Source of the DNA: an uncultured Veillonellaceae bacterium
GTDB lineage: Bacteria; Bacillota; Negativicutes; Veillonellales; Megasphaeraceae
Reading direction: 5' to 3'
NCBI GenBank assembly: GCA_900546795.1
Contig: UREG01000006.1
Coordinates: 1-39,192, forward strand
DNA length: 39,192 nucleotides
Both the position numbers and the translations under genes were made by a program. Positions 31,630-38,978 of this stretch are shown piece after piece (the stretch's first letter is position 1; every line of letters starts with the position of its first letter). Below the pieces are notes generated by a model that was not told where the DNA came from, did not search any database, and saw only the letters and a list, made by a program, of their open reading frames with translations.

Positions 31630-32301
31630 TTAGTGTTCTGCGATCATTTTTACAGAATAGGAAAGAGAAATTTCCCGTCCCAGTTTTTCATCTACCAATT
31701 TGCAGGAGAATTTTTCACCAAATTTAAAGCCATCTGCCAAAGGAACCGTTCCCGTATAAATCAGGCTGTCTTCTACGTCCAATTCCGTTTGAATTTCTTC
31801 AATGATTTTTCCAATCGGGAGCAGATCGCTCGTCACGCCGCACTGGTACTCGATTTCTTTTCCGTCTACCACCTGCGTCGATACCAATTTAATTTCATCG
31901 AAATGATCTTTAATTTCGTCATATTCCCAGAAATCTTCTGCATACGGTTTGAGGCAAACCTGTTTGGATTTGTGAATGCTTACCGCTTCCAGTTCCCGGT
32001 CGGTATGGTCGCTGCCAATGCCGATATAATATTTGCCGTCTTTTACCAAAATCGTGTATTCCACTTCGCCGCTCGTTTTATCCCCAATTACTTCAATTTC
32101 TTCTTTGCGGGTCAGCAGCTGTTTTTCACACTGGTATACTACCGGAACTTTTTTCGGGCATTTGATCCCTTCTTCTTCCAGCTCCCGGATATGTTCCATC
32201 GTCTTTTCAATATCTTTGCCGGCAAATCCTACCACGATCAAATTTTTAAGTGCTACTTCTTCCTGTCTTGTTCCTTTTGCATTGATAACGTTGAATTTCA
32301 T
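31630..32301 (-). CDS. DUF2848 protein (FAH-like fold), copy 2
   Basis: The 223-residue protein is a paralog of the one at 26113-26799: the shared core is GEVEY..L..DGK.Y...GSD.(S/T)DR.LE..S..K.KQ, with GEVE at 78-81 and GSDHTDR at 96-102. The Glu-x-Glu and the GSDHTDR block suggest a divalent-metal site as in FAH-fold hydrolases and decarboxylases. The reaction is unknown. It lies between a nitrilase-type amidase (46 bases upstream) and the permease (38 bases downstream), which suggests it acts after, or next to, amide hydrolysis on the imported compound. The ATG at 32301 follows AAAAGGAG. Confidence 0.85.
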   Translation of the reverse strand: MKFNVINAKGTRQEEVALKNLIVVGFAGKDIEKTMEHIRELEEEGIKCPKKVPVVYQCEKQLLTRKEEIEVIGDKTSGEVEYTILVKDGKYYIGIGSDHTDRELEAVSIHKSKQVCLKPYAEDFWEYDEIKDHFDEIKLVSTQVVDGKEIEYQCGVTSDLLPIGKIIEEIQTELDVEDSLIYTGTVPLADGFKFGEKFSCKLVDEKLGREISLSYSVKMIAEH

Positions 32302-32347
32302 GTTATTTTCTCCTTTTTATAAATAGTGTATAAATGGTTGCTGTCTG

Positions 32348-33139
32348 TTACACGTGGTAATATTCCGCCTTCCGATCCCGGAACACATTGATGCTTTCCC
32401 GAATTCCTTTGATCACGTCCAAATCGATTTCTCCCGTCTGGATTTCTTCTTCGGTGCCCAGATGGCAGATTTCTTCGCCCCAAGGGCTGATCAGCAGGGA
32501 ATTGCCGCCGTATTTCGTTTCGCCCGCATATCCGCAGCCATTGACCGCGCACAGGTACATCTGGTTTTCAATAGCTCTTGCCGTATTGAGCGTTACCCAG
32601 TGAAGTTTGCGGATCAGCGGCCACTGCGCCGGTACGAAAAACAAATCTACGCCCTGTACCGTCGCCGTCCGGATCAGTTCCGGGAACCGCACGTCATAGC
32701 AAATGATCATCGCGCAGGGAATTCCATCGAGTTCAAACCGGCGGATACCGTCGCCGCCTTTAAAATAATGATGTTCGTTCGACGGTGTAAATCCGTGTAC
32801 TTTGTCGTATTCGCAGACACAGTTCCCCTGCCGGTCAAATACATACGCCGTATTATATACTGCGCCTTCTTTCACATTCGCTACAGACCCGGCTACGATA
32901 TTGACGCCGTGCTTTTTCGCAAAAGCGCCGAATACTTCTTTTGTCCGTCTGCCGTCCTGATCGGCCATTTCCGCCAACCCTTCCGTCGGGAAAAATCCTA
33001 CGTTCAGCGTTTCCGGCAATACCAGAATATCCGGCTGTTCTTTCATCGCTTCTTCCATCATCTCTACGGCATGCGCATAGTTCGCTTCCGGATCAGACAT
33101 CTTTACGTCCATTTGCAGCAAGCTGATTTTTTTCTTCAT
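32348..33139 (-). CDS. Nitrilase-superfamily amidase (carbon-nitrogen hydrolase)
   Basis: The enzyme is a cytosolic carbon-nitrogen hydrolase with the Glu-Lys-Cys triad: Glu43 (LPETLN), Lys113 (YDKVHGFTP) and Cys147 (IICYDVRFPE). The YDKVH and CYDVRFPE blocks resemble omega-amidase/Nit2, which hydrolyses the amide of 2-oxoglutaramate and 2-oxosuccinamate, so a small dicarboxylic-acid monoamide is a fair guess. Length is 263 residues. The ATG at 33139 is chosen because AAGGAGGA lies 7 bases before it; an ATG two codons earlier touches the site. It is the first gene of the nitrilase-DUF2848-permease-gntR operon, behind a long leader with a terminator. Confidence 0.9.
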   Translation of the reverse strand: MKKKISLLQMDVKMSDPEANYAHAVEMMEEAMKEQPDILVLPETLNVGFFPTEGLAEMADQDGRRTKEVFGAFAKKHGVNIVAGSVANVKEGAVYNTAYVFDRQGNCVCEYDKVHGFTPSNEHHYFKGGDGIRRFELDGIPCAMIICYDVRFPELIRTATVQGVDLFFVPAQWPLIRKLHWVTLNTARAIENQMYLCAVNGCGYAGETKYGGNSLLISPWGEEICHLGTEEEIQTGEIDLDVIKGIRESINVFRDRKAEYYHV

Positions 33140-33157
33140 GCTCATTCCTCCTTAAAA

Positions 33158-33246
33158 CAAAAAAGACGCTTCTGCACAGAGTACAAAAGCGCCTTTGCTC
33201 ATCTTTTTTTGATGGCTTCAGTATACGCCTTTCTGCTCTGTCCATC
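33158..33246 (-). promoter_or_regulatory. Leader with mutually exclusive hairpins (attenuator) before the nitrilase operon
   Basis: In RNA sense the leader starts GATGGACAGAGCAGAAAGGCG (given here only as ACAGAGCAGAAAGGCG at 33241-33226). Further down AGGCGCTT / AAGCGTCT (33194-33164) form an 8-bp terminator stem (one G-T) followed by TTTTTTG. The earlier ACAGAG...GCG can instead pair with GGCGCTTTTGTACTCTGT (33193-33176), giving an antiterminator. A short GATGG / CCATC hairpin could free the terminator again. No known riboswitch class is recognised. Confidence 0.5.
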
Positions 33247-33271
33247 CATACTTTTTTTCGTTCATTTTTCC

Positions 33272-33293
33272 AATATGTGATATATTACATATT
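33272..33293 (-). promoter_or_regulatory. Candidate GntR operator, operon 2 copy
   Basis: A 22-base near-perfect palindrome (arms AATATGT and ACATATT, centre ATATAT, one mismatched pair) lies at about +4 to +25 of the predicted transcript. On the minus strand it contains TATATCACATAT, the same 12 bases as at 26040-26051. Confidence 0.7.
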
Positions 33294-33303
33294 ATTTGCT
33301 TTT

Positions 33304-33332
33304 AGTATATCCGACATTTTTCTTATCGGCAA
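33304..33332 (-). promoter_or_regulatory. Promoter of the nitrilase operon
   Basis: On the minus strand TTGCCG (33332-33327), a 17-base spacer and TATACT (33309-33304) precede the operator palindrome; the leader is about 155 bases long. Confidence 0.6.
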
Positions 33333-33383
33333 GAGCCGAAGTGATACGAAATAAAATACATTTTTTTGCAGAAAAAGGGTATT

Positions 33384-33411
33384 AAAAAAACAGCCTCTAT
33401 TCGAGGCTGTT
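33384..33411 (-). terminator. Intrinsic terminator of the purR-glmU-prs-pth operon
   Basis: AACAGCCTC / GAGGCTGTT form a 9-bp perfect stem with a 5-base loop, followed by TTTTT on the minus strand, 15 bases after the pth stop. Confidence 0.9.
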
Positions 33412-33425
33412 CGTTTTGATCCTAT

Positions 33426-34007
33426 CTATTGGCGCGGTCTGCCGCCTTTTTTTGGATTGTATCGGTTCATGCCTTTATCGACGCCCAGTTCAAGACATCC
33501 TTCTATGGCAGTCGCGGCCGCTTCTATTCCTTTGGCGATCGCTTCTTTGTCTTCTTCCCGAAAAGGAGCCAGCACGTGATTGACGACCGTCCACTGCGGA
33601 AGAGGCCTGCCGATCCCTACGCGGAACCGGATAAAATCATCACAGGCATGAGCCAGTATGCTCTTTATCCCATTATGTCCGCCGGCACTGCCGTTTTTGC
33701 GGATGCGGAGCTTGCCTACCGGCAAATCCATATCGTCATAAATGACATATACGTCTTCCCCAGCCAGTTTGTACCAGTTCATTACCGGCCCAACCGATTC
33801 GCCGCTCAAATTCATATACGTCTGCGGTTTCAGGAGAAGTATCTTTTCCCCGTTGACGTTCGCCTGCGCGATCAAGCCTTTTTTATCTTCCTGCCAAAGA
33901 GAAACGTTCCACCGTTTTGCCAGTTCATCGATGACCATGAACCCTACGTTATGTTTTGTCGTTTCATATTCTTTTCCGGGATTCCCCAGACCTACGATGA
34001 GTTTCAC
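33426..34007 (-). CDS. pth: Peptidyl-tRNA hydrolase
   Basis: The enzyme frees tRNA from peptidyl-tRNA that has dropped off ribosomes. KLIVGLGNPGKEYETTKHNVG contains the catalytic His (TKHN), and further on are KPQTYMNLSGESV and DDMDLPVGKLRIRKNGSAGG with the other active-site residues (Asn10 and Asn68 types in the family). Length is about 193 residues from the GTG at 34007. A TTG at 34022 inside the prs stop region is the alternative start; neither has a clear ribosome site. The GTG start gives the usual M-KLIVGLGNPG beginning. It follows prs by 4 bases, so translation is probably coupled. Confidence 0.93.
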   Translation of the reverse strand: MKLIVGLGNPGKEYETTKHNVGFMVIDELAKRWNVSLWQEDKKGLIAQANVNGEKILLLKPQTYMNLSGESVGPVMNWYKLAGEDVYVIYDDMDLPVGKLRIRKNGSAGGHNGIKSILAHACDDFIRFRVGIGRPLPQWTVVNHVLAPFREEDKEAIAKGIEAAATAIEGCLELGVDKGMNRYNPKKGGRPRQ

Positions 34008-34011
34008 TGTC

Positions 34012-34965
34012 TTATTTGTCAAACAGTTTGCTTACCGAAACGTCGTGAAAGATGCGCATGATCGCTTCTCCCAACAGCGGCGCTACGGAAAGAACCGTGA
34101 TTTTATCAATCTGTTTTTCTTTCGGAAGCGGAATCGTATTCGTGATAATCAATTCGTTGATATCCGAATTCTGAATCCGTTCGATAGCCGGATCGGTCAA
34201 TACGCCGTGCGTGCAGCAGGCCAATACGGATTTAGCGCCGAATTTATGGAGCGCTTTCGCGCCTTCGCACAGCGAGCCTGCCGTATCCACGATATCGTCG
34301 ACAATAACGGCATTTTTCCCTTCTACCGAGCCGATCAGGTTCATGACTTCCGCTACGCCCGGCTTCGGCCGGCGTTTTTCAATGATCGCAATCGGCGCGC
34401 CGATACGGTCCGCCAAATCGCGGGCTCTCGTTACGCCGCCCAGATCCGGAGATACGACGATTACGTCTTCCAGCTGTTTTTGTTTAATATATTTTGCAAG
34501 GATAGAAGCACCTACCAGATGGTCTACCGGAATATCAAAGAACCCCTGGATTTGACCGGCATGCAGATCGATCGTAACCATGCGGGTAACGCCTGCCGTG
34601 CTCATCAGATCCGCCATCAGTTTTGCCGTAATCGGTTCGCGGCCCCGCGTCTTCCGATCCTGACGGGCATATCCGTAATACGGAACCACTGCCGTAATAT
34701 GGCGCGCAGAAGCGCGTTTAAGAGCGTCTACCATGATAAGCAGTTCCATCATATTGTCGTTTACCGGCGCGCTGGTCGGCTGAATAACGAAAACATCCTT
34801 CCCGCGAACGCTTTCCTCAATCATAACCTGCACTTCGCCGTTATTGAATTTCCCTACAAAGGCGTCGCTTACCTGCAAGCCCAAATATTCGGCGATCTCC
34901 TTTGCTAATTCGGGATTAGCATTCCCAGAAAATATTTTTAACTTCTTACCATCTTCCACTGACAT
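34012..34965 (-). CDS. prs: Ribose-phosphate pyrophosphokinase
   Basis: The enzyme makes PRPP from ribose 5-phosphate and ATP, the shared precursor of nucleotides, NAD, His and Trp. It has KIFSGNANPELA at the start, VVPYYGYARQDRK for ATP, and the PRPP loop VIVDDIVDTAGSL. Length is 317 residues. The ATG at 34965 follows TAGGAGGAG. It follows glmU after 62 bases. PRPP also binds PurR, encoded two genes upstream, and is used by pncB at 22946. Confidence 0.97.
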   Translation of the reverse strand: MSVEDGKKLKIFSGNANPELAKEIAEYLGLQVSDAFVGKFNNGEVQVMIEESVRGKDVFVIQPTSAPVNDNMMELLIMVDALKRASARHITAVVPYYGYARQDRKTRGREPITAKLMADLMSTAGVTRMVTIDLHAGQIQGFFDIPVDHLVGASILAKYIKQKQLEDVIVVSPDLGGVTRARDLADRIGAPIAIIEKRRPKPGVAEVMNLIGSVEGKNAVIVDDIVDTAGSLCEGAKALHKFGAKSVLACCTHGVLTDPAIERIQNSDINELIITNTIPLPKEKQIDKITVLSVAPLLGEAIMRIFHDVSVSKLFDK

Positions 34966-35027
34966 GATACTCCTCCTATTGCTTTTTCAAGATACTGTTA
35001 TAGTATATACTATTCTCGCCGTTTTGG

Positions 35028-36401
35028 CTATTTTTTATAGGTATCTTCTTTAACCCAATCTTCAATATTTTTCTGTTTCGCCCGTCCTACGGCCAGCGCG
35101 TTTTCCGGCACGTCTTTCGTAACCGTCGTTCCCGCAGCCACATAGGCATACGGCTCGATCGTTACAGGCGCCACCAAATTACTGTTGCATCCGACAAAAG
35201 CATGGTCGCAGATCACCGTGCGGTGTTTCTTTTTGCCGTCATAATTGACGGTGATCGTACCGCAGCCCATATTGACGCCGTCTCCCACATCGCTGTCGCC
35301 GATGTAGCTGAGATGCGGGAATTTAGTGCCCGCACCGACAACAGAATTTTTCACTTCGACGAAATTGCCGACTTTCACCCGATCGCCGATCACCGTATCC
35401 GGCCGGAAATGGGCAAACGGCCCCAATTCCGCTTCGTTTTTGATTTCACAATCATGGGCATAGCACATATGGATATGCGTATCGTTTCCCATCGTTACAT
35501 TAGTCAGCCGCGTATACGGGCCTACCTCGCAGCCTTCGCCGATCACCGTCGCGCCTTCGAGTATCGTGCCCGGATAGAGGATCGTATCTTTCCCAATCAC
35601 CACTTCTGTGCCGATATACGTATTCATCGGGGCTATGATCGTTCCCCCTTCTTCCATCCAGTGTTTGGCGATCCGCGCCCGCAGTATCCGTTCCGCTTCC
35701 GCCAGCTGCACCCGGGAATTAACGCCCAGCGTCTGTTCGCTGTCTTTTGTCACAAACGCCGCCACCGCGTCGCCGGCATGCACCAAGATCCCGATCGCAT
35801 CAGTCAGATAGTATTCTCCCTGCGCGTTATCGTTGCCGATCTGTTTGAGCGCGCCCAATAATTTCTGAATATCAAAACAGTAGATTCCCGTATTGATTTC
35901 CTGCACAGCCAGCTCGTCCGGCGCGCCGTCTTTTTGCTCTACAATCTTAACTACATGGCCCGCTTCATTGCGAATGATTCGGCCGTATCCCGTCGGATCG
36001 TCCATCACAGCCGTCAATATCGTAGCCGCCGCCTGCTGCTGTTCGTGAAACGCCATCATCTCCCGGAACGTTTCCGCCGTTACCAGAGGCGTATCCCCGC
36101 AGGTGATCACGACGGTTCCTTCCATCGTTTCCAACAGCGGCGCCGCCTGCATCACCGCATGCCCCGTTCCCAGCTGTTCTTCCTGCAGGACAAATTCCAC
36201 ACGGCTGCCAAAATATTCCTGCACCGCTTCACTGCCAAAACCAATGACCATGATCTGGCGGCTTGTCCCCGCTTTCTGTACTGCATGCAATACCTGCTCC
36301 GCCATCGGCAGTCCGCCTACCCGATGAAGCACTTTCGGCAGCCGGGATTTCATGCGCGTCCCTTTGCCGGCAGCTAAAATCAACGCTGCTGTTTCTTTCA
36401 T
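35028..36401 (-). CDS. glmU: Bifunctional GlmU (UDP-GlcNAc pyrophosphorylase / GlcN-1-P acetyltransferase)
   Basis: GlmU makes UDP-GlcNAc in two steps for cell-wall and outer-envelope synthesis. The N-terminal nucleotidyltransferase has LAAGKGTRMKSRLPKVLH (about residues 8-25); the C-terminal half is a left-handed beta helix of hexapeptide repeats ending with LSYIGDSDVG and NYDGKKKHRT. Length is 457 residues. I chose the ATG at 36401 because AGGTG lies 6 bases before it; a GTG at 36410 is the alternative. The purR stop is 9 bases before the start, so the genes are in one operon. Confidence 0.97.
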   Translation of the reverse strand: MKETAALILAAGKGTRMKSRLPKVLHRVGGLPMAEQVLHAVQKAGTSRQIMVIGFGSEAVQEYFGSRVEFVLQEEQLGTGHAVMQAAPLLETMEGTVVITCGDTPLVTAETFREMMAFHEQQQAAATILTAVMDDPTGYGRIIRNEAGHVVKIVEQKDGAPDELAVQEINTGIYCFDIQKLLGALKQIGNDNAQGEYYLTDAIGILVHAGDAVAAFVTKDSEQTLGVNSRVQLAEAERILRARIAKHWMEEGGTIIAPMNTYIGTEVVIGKDTILYPGTILEGATVIGEGCEVGPYTRLTNVTMGNDTHIHMCYAHDCEIKNEAELGPFAHFRPDTVIGDRVKVGNFVEVKNSVVGAGTKFPHLSYIGDSDVGDGVNMGCGTITVNYDGKKKHRTVICDHAFVGCNSNLVAPVTIEPYAYVAAGTTVTKDVPENALAVGRAKQKNIEDWVKEDTYKK

Positions 36402-36410
36402 ATCGTTCAC

Positions 36411-37235
36411 CTATCCTTTTCTGTCAAATACCGGAGTTATTTCTACACGCTGCCGTTCTTCATCGACATGATGGAGAATAAACAGCGATTCATAATTTTC
36501 TACTAACTTAGGCGACGGTTCTTCCGTAGCCAGGAGAACGCCGACGCCGACCACCTCTCCGTCCAGTTCCCGCACCAATTCCATCATGCCTTTGGCCGTG
36601 CCGCCGGCTTTCATGAAATCATCGATGATCAGTACTTTGGATTTTGTCGGAATCGCCCGCTTCGTCAGCGACATCGTCTGAATCCGCTTTGCCGATCCTG
36701 TTACATAATTGATGCTGATCGCGCTGCCTTCCGTCACCCGGCTGTCCCGCCTTGCAATGACCAGCGGCTTATTGAACGCTCTTGCGACCATGACCGCCAA
36801 CGGAATCCCCTTTGTTTCCACCGTCATGATATAGTCCGGCTCTTTTTCGCAGAACCGGGTCATAAAAATTTCGCCCAGCTGCGCGGCCGTATGCCAGTCG
36901 TACAGCACATCAGACATATATAAAAAACCGCCGGCAATGATACGGTCCGGCTCAGATAAACGGCGCGCCACTTTCTCCAGCACCTTATCCGCCCGCTCTT
37001 CCCGGCGGTACGGAATAAACCGAACCCCTCCGGCAGCCCCGGACACCGTCTCCAGCGCGCCCAGCTCAAAATGCCGGAGCGACTGCTTCAATGCCAGCAA
37101 ATCCTCACTCAGCGTCGATTTGGCAATCCCAAAAAAATCGCAAAAATATCCCAGCGGTATCAGTTCATTCGGCCGGTCCACCAACATCTTCGTCAACGCT
37201 ACCATCCGTTCTACACGGCGTACTTTTTCTGCCAT
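36411..37235 (-). CDS. purR: Purine operon repressor PurR (Bacillus type)
   Basis: The regulator has a winged-helix N-terminus (about 1-75) joined to a phosphoribosyltransferase-like domain with the PRPP loop VLIIDDFMKAGGTAKG (about residues 200-215). In Bacillus and relatives it represses purine genes and PRPP relieves it. Length is 274 residues. It leads the purR-glmU-prs-pth operon, whose prs product makes the inducer. A palindrome CGAACGTTCG about 27 bases before the start codon resembles a PurBox core and may serve autoregulation. GAGGGAG precedes the ATG. Confidence 0.95.
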   Translation of the reverse strand: MAEKVRRVERMVALTKMLVDRPNELIPLGYFCDFFGIAKSTLSEDLLALKQSLRHFELGALETVSGAAGGVRFIPYRREERADKVLEKVARRLSEPDRIIAGGFLYMSDVLYDWHTAAQLGEIFMTRFCEKEPDYIMTVETKGIPLAVMVARAFNKPLVIARRDSRVTEGSAISINYVTGSAKRIQTMSLTKRAIPTKSKVLIIDDFMKAGGTAKGMMELVRELDGEVVGVGVLLATEEPSPKLVENYESLFILHHVDEERQRVEITPVFDRKG

Positions 37236-37261
37236 ACTGCTCCCTCACCTATCTAAAAATA

Positions 37262-37271
37262 CGAACGTTCG
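37262..37271. promoter_or_regulatory. PurBox-like palindrome before purR
   Basis: CGAACGTTCG is a perfect palindrome in A/T-rich flanks (AAAATA on the left, AATTTT on the right), like the CGAAC core of PurR boxes, but with the two cores directly abutting rather than spaced by about 16 bases. Confidence 0.4.
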
Positions 37272-37325
37272 AATTTTATTTTTCTCTATACATATAGAAT
37301 ATCATATACGCCACGATAAATACAG

Positions 37326-37432
37326 GAGAATATGCAAAAAATCTCCGATATTCTCCGAACAATAGAAAACTGCACCGCCTCATACCGGAGTCCGTTCCGA
37401 TCCAAAGCGATGCAGTCTTTATGCATATTCTC
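37326..37432 (-). terminator. Nested inverted repeats ending the 3D-domain gene
   Basis: ACTGCACCGC (37369-37378) pairs with GCGATGCAGT (37407-37416, one G-T) and is followed on the minus strand by TTTTCT. An outer perfect 11-base inverted repeat, GAGAATATGCA (37326-37336) and TGCATATTCTC (37422-37432), encloses it and reaches the stop codon. Confidence 0.6.
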
Positions 37433-38257
37433 TTATCGTATGATATATACCATCACGTCTCTTCGCCCCCATTGGAGCGCGTCTTGTCTTGAATTCATGC
37501 CGATATCTACCGTATTTCCCACGATCGCTCCGCCGGTATCATCCGCCACGGCATAGCCGTATCCTTCAATATACAGCACCGATCCCAGCGGGATCACATT
37601 CGGGTCCACCGCCACCAGTCCCTGGGTCAGGCGATTGCCCCGTGCCGTATACAATCCGTTCCCATCGTCTTCACTGCTGTATGCCGAAACATGCATCAGC
37701 AATTTTTTCTTATAGTTTTTCGGTGTTCCCGGGATCACGCGCAGCGCCCGGTACGTCGTCTCATCGATCACGCCGGTCTGCTTCATTCCCCTGCGTTTCT
37801 GAAACTCTTCGACGGCTTTTTTCGTATCGTTCCCATAAATCCCATCGTACGTCTGCAAAATATAGCCGGATTTCAGCAAATATCCCTGCAGCTGCAGTAC
37901 AGAATCGCCCCGATCTCCCGGTTCATACGGAAAGTGAAGCAGCGTTTCTACACTCCGCTCCTTTTTGGGCGAACGGTTCTTTTTCTTCAGCGCCTCTTTT
38001 GTCAGCTTGCCCGTGACGCCGTCCGCTTCCAGCCCGTGATCCAGCTGAAAGGCTTTGACAGCCTGTACGGTGTTTTTATCATATATTCCGTTTGGCTTTT
38101 CCCGATAATAGCCCTTACCGGCCAAAAGCTGCTGTATCTGTTTGACTTCGCTGCCTTTCATTCCTTCTTTCACTAAATCCGACGCCCCGATCGGCATCAC
38201 ATTCATCAGGAAAAAGAGCAGGCAAACCAGAAACCATCCTCCGCGGTGTTTTCCCAC
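37433..38257 (-). CDS. Secreted peptidoglycan-binding protein with 3D domain
   Basis: The protein has a signal peptide (hydrophobic WFLVCLLFFLMNVM, cut near GAS), two PG_binding_1 repeats (about residues 30-95 and 110-165, each with the D-G-I-Y and V-x-x-F-Q pattern: NGIYDKNTVQAVKAFQ and DGIYGNDTKKAVEEFQ), and a C-terminal 3D domain. That domain has VAVDPNVIPLG, VADDTGGAIVG and VDIGM, giving the three Asp of its name. It should act on the cell wall, perhaps as a lytic transglycosylase-like enzyme (the domain resembles MltA barrels). I chose the GTG at 38257 because AGAGG lies 8 bases before it. A paralog of the 3D domain lies at the end of the window. Confidence 0.9.
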   Translation of the reverse strand: MGKHRGGWFLVCLLFFLMNVMPIGASDLVKEGMKGSEVKQIQQLLAGKGYYREKPNGIYDKNTVQAVKAFQLDHGLEADGVTGKLTKEALKKKNRSPKKERSVETLLHFPYEPGDRGDSVLQLQGYLLKSGYILQTYDGIYGNDTKKAVEEFQKRRGMKQTGVIDETTYRALRVIPGTPKNYKKKLLMHVSAYSSEDDGNGLYTARGNRLTQGLVAVDPNVIPLGSVLYIEGYGYAVADDTGGAIVGNTVDIGMNSRQDALQWGRRDVMVYIIR

Positions 38258-38393
38258 ACACACCACCTCTTCTTCTATATTTTTCTTCTATTATACTAAA
38301 TTCCATCCCTTTAGGTCAAAAAACAGCGTCTTTTTACATACTCTTCCCCACTTCTAGTATGATTATCAACCATATTCTCCACCCATGCATATA

Positions 38394-38422
38394 TTGACAT
38401 TTCCAGTTTGCTTTCTTATACT
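38394..38422 (+). promoter_or_regulatory. Promoter of the fluoride riboswitch / crcB gene
   Basis: A perfect TTGACA (38394-38399), a 17-base spacer and TATACT (38417-38422) put the transcript start near 38430, just before the riboswitch. Confidence 0.85.
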
Positions 38423-38437
38423 TATTATAATAAAAAT

Positions 38438-38527
38438 ATAGGGAATGAGGTTCTCCCCCGGCACTGCCGAAACCGCATGAATTGCTGATGACTTCTGCTT
38501 CTTAGCAGAATGGATCGGCTTTTTTTA
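38438..38527 (+). promoter_or_regulatory. Fluoride riboswitch (crcB motif) with terminator
   Basis: GGGAATGAGGTTCTCCC (38441-38457) is the typical first hairpin of the crcB motif, followed by the GCCG.AACCG pseudoknot region and GCTGATGACTTCTGC with its TCTGCT / AGCAGA hairpin. GCCGA (38466-38470) can pair with TCGGC (38515-38519) just before TTTTTTT, giving the expression platform. With a crcB gene 25 bases downstream, the call is strong. Confidence 0.92.
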
Positions 38528-38551
38528 TTGCCTCATTCAGAAAGGACAGCT

Positions 38552-38935
38552 ATGATCTACTCTTTACTTTCCGTCGGCATCGGCGGCGCAATCGGCGCCA
38601 TCCTGCGCTATCTTATCTCCAGCCTGGCGTCTTCCCACGGCGGCGCGTTTTTTCCTTACGGCACCGTCCTGGTTAACCTGGCAGGCTCTTTCTGCATCGG
38701 CTTTCTCATGGCATTTTTCAGCCTTCATACGCAGCTTTCGCCGCAAACCAAACTGTTTCTGGTTACCGGCTGCCTTGGCGGCCTGACGACCTTCTCTACG
38801 TTTCAATATGAATGGCTGACCCTGTTCCAGTCCGGCATGACCGCTTCCTTTTTTTGGTACGGCGGCCTGCAGATTGCCGGCGGCTTTCTCCTCTGCTGGC
38901 TCGGCACCGTTCTCGGCAGCTCGTGGTTTTCCTAA
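38552..38935 (+). CDS. crcB: Fluoride exporter CrcB/Fluc
   Basis: This is a small dual-topology membrane channel that exports F-. It has four hydrophobic helices and the motifs GIGGAIGAILRY (about 7-18), GTVLVNLAGSF (about 37-47) and GCLGGLTTFSTF (about 75-86, with the Thr/Ser and Phe residues lining the pore). Length is 127 residues. The ATG at 38552 is chosen because AAAGG lies 7 bases before it; upstream codons are inside the riboswitch. One gene copy suffices because the channel is a homodimer. Confidence 0.95.
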   Translation: MIYSLLSVGIGGAIGAILRYLISSLASSHGGAFFPYGTVLVNLAGSFCIGFLMAFFSLHTQLSPQTKLFLVTGCLGGLTTFSTFQYEWLTLFQSGMTASFFWYGGLQIAGGFLLCWLGTVLGSSWFS

Positions 38936-38978
38936 AAAATCCGGTTCCTGCTTTCTCTAAGCAAGAACCGGATTTTTT
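38934..38978. terminator. Bidirectional terminator between crcB and the second 3D gene
   Basis: AAAAAATCCGGTTC and GAACCGGATTTTTT pair perfectly (14 bp), with an inner CTGCTT / AAGCAA hairpin. T-runs on both strands serve the two convergent genes. Confidence 0.92.

Noticed and set aside
33158..33264. Known riboswitch (glycine, ykkC/guanidine, fluoride, preQ1, SAM) in the nitrilase leader
   Set aside because: None of the conserved cores of these classes could be recognised; only the two-state hairpin design is clear.
33742..34908. 388-codon open frame on the plus strand
   Set aside because: It runs antisense through pth and prs, both clearly real on the minus strand.
37262..37271. CGAACGTTCG read as a LexA (SOS) box
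   Set aside because: Firmicute LexA boxes need CGAAC-N4-GTTCG; here the two halves abut. Position before purR favours a PurBox-like element.
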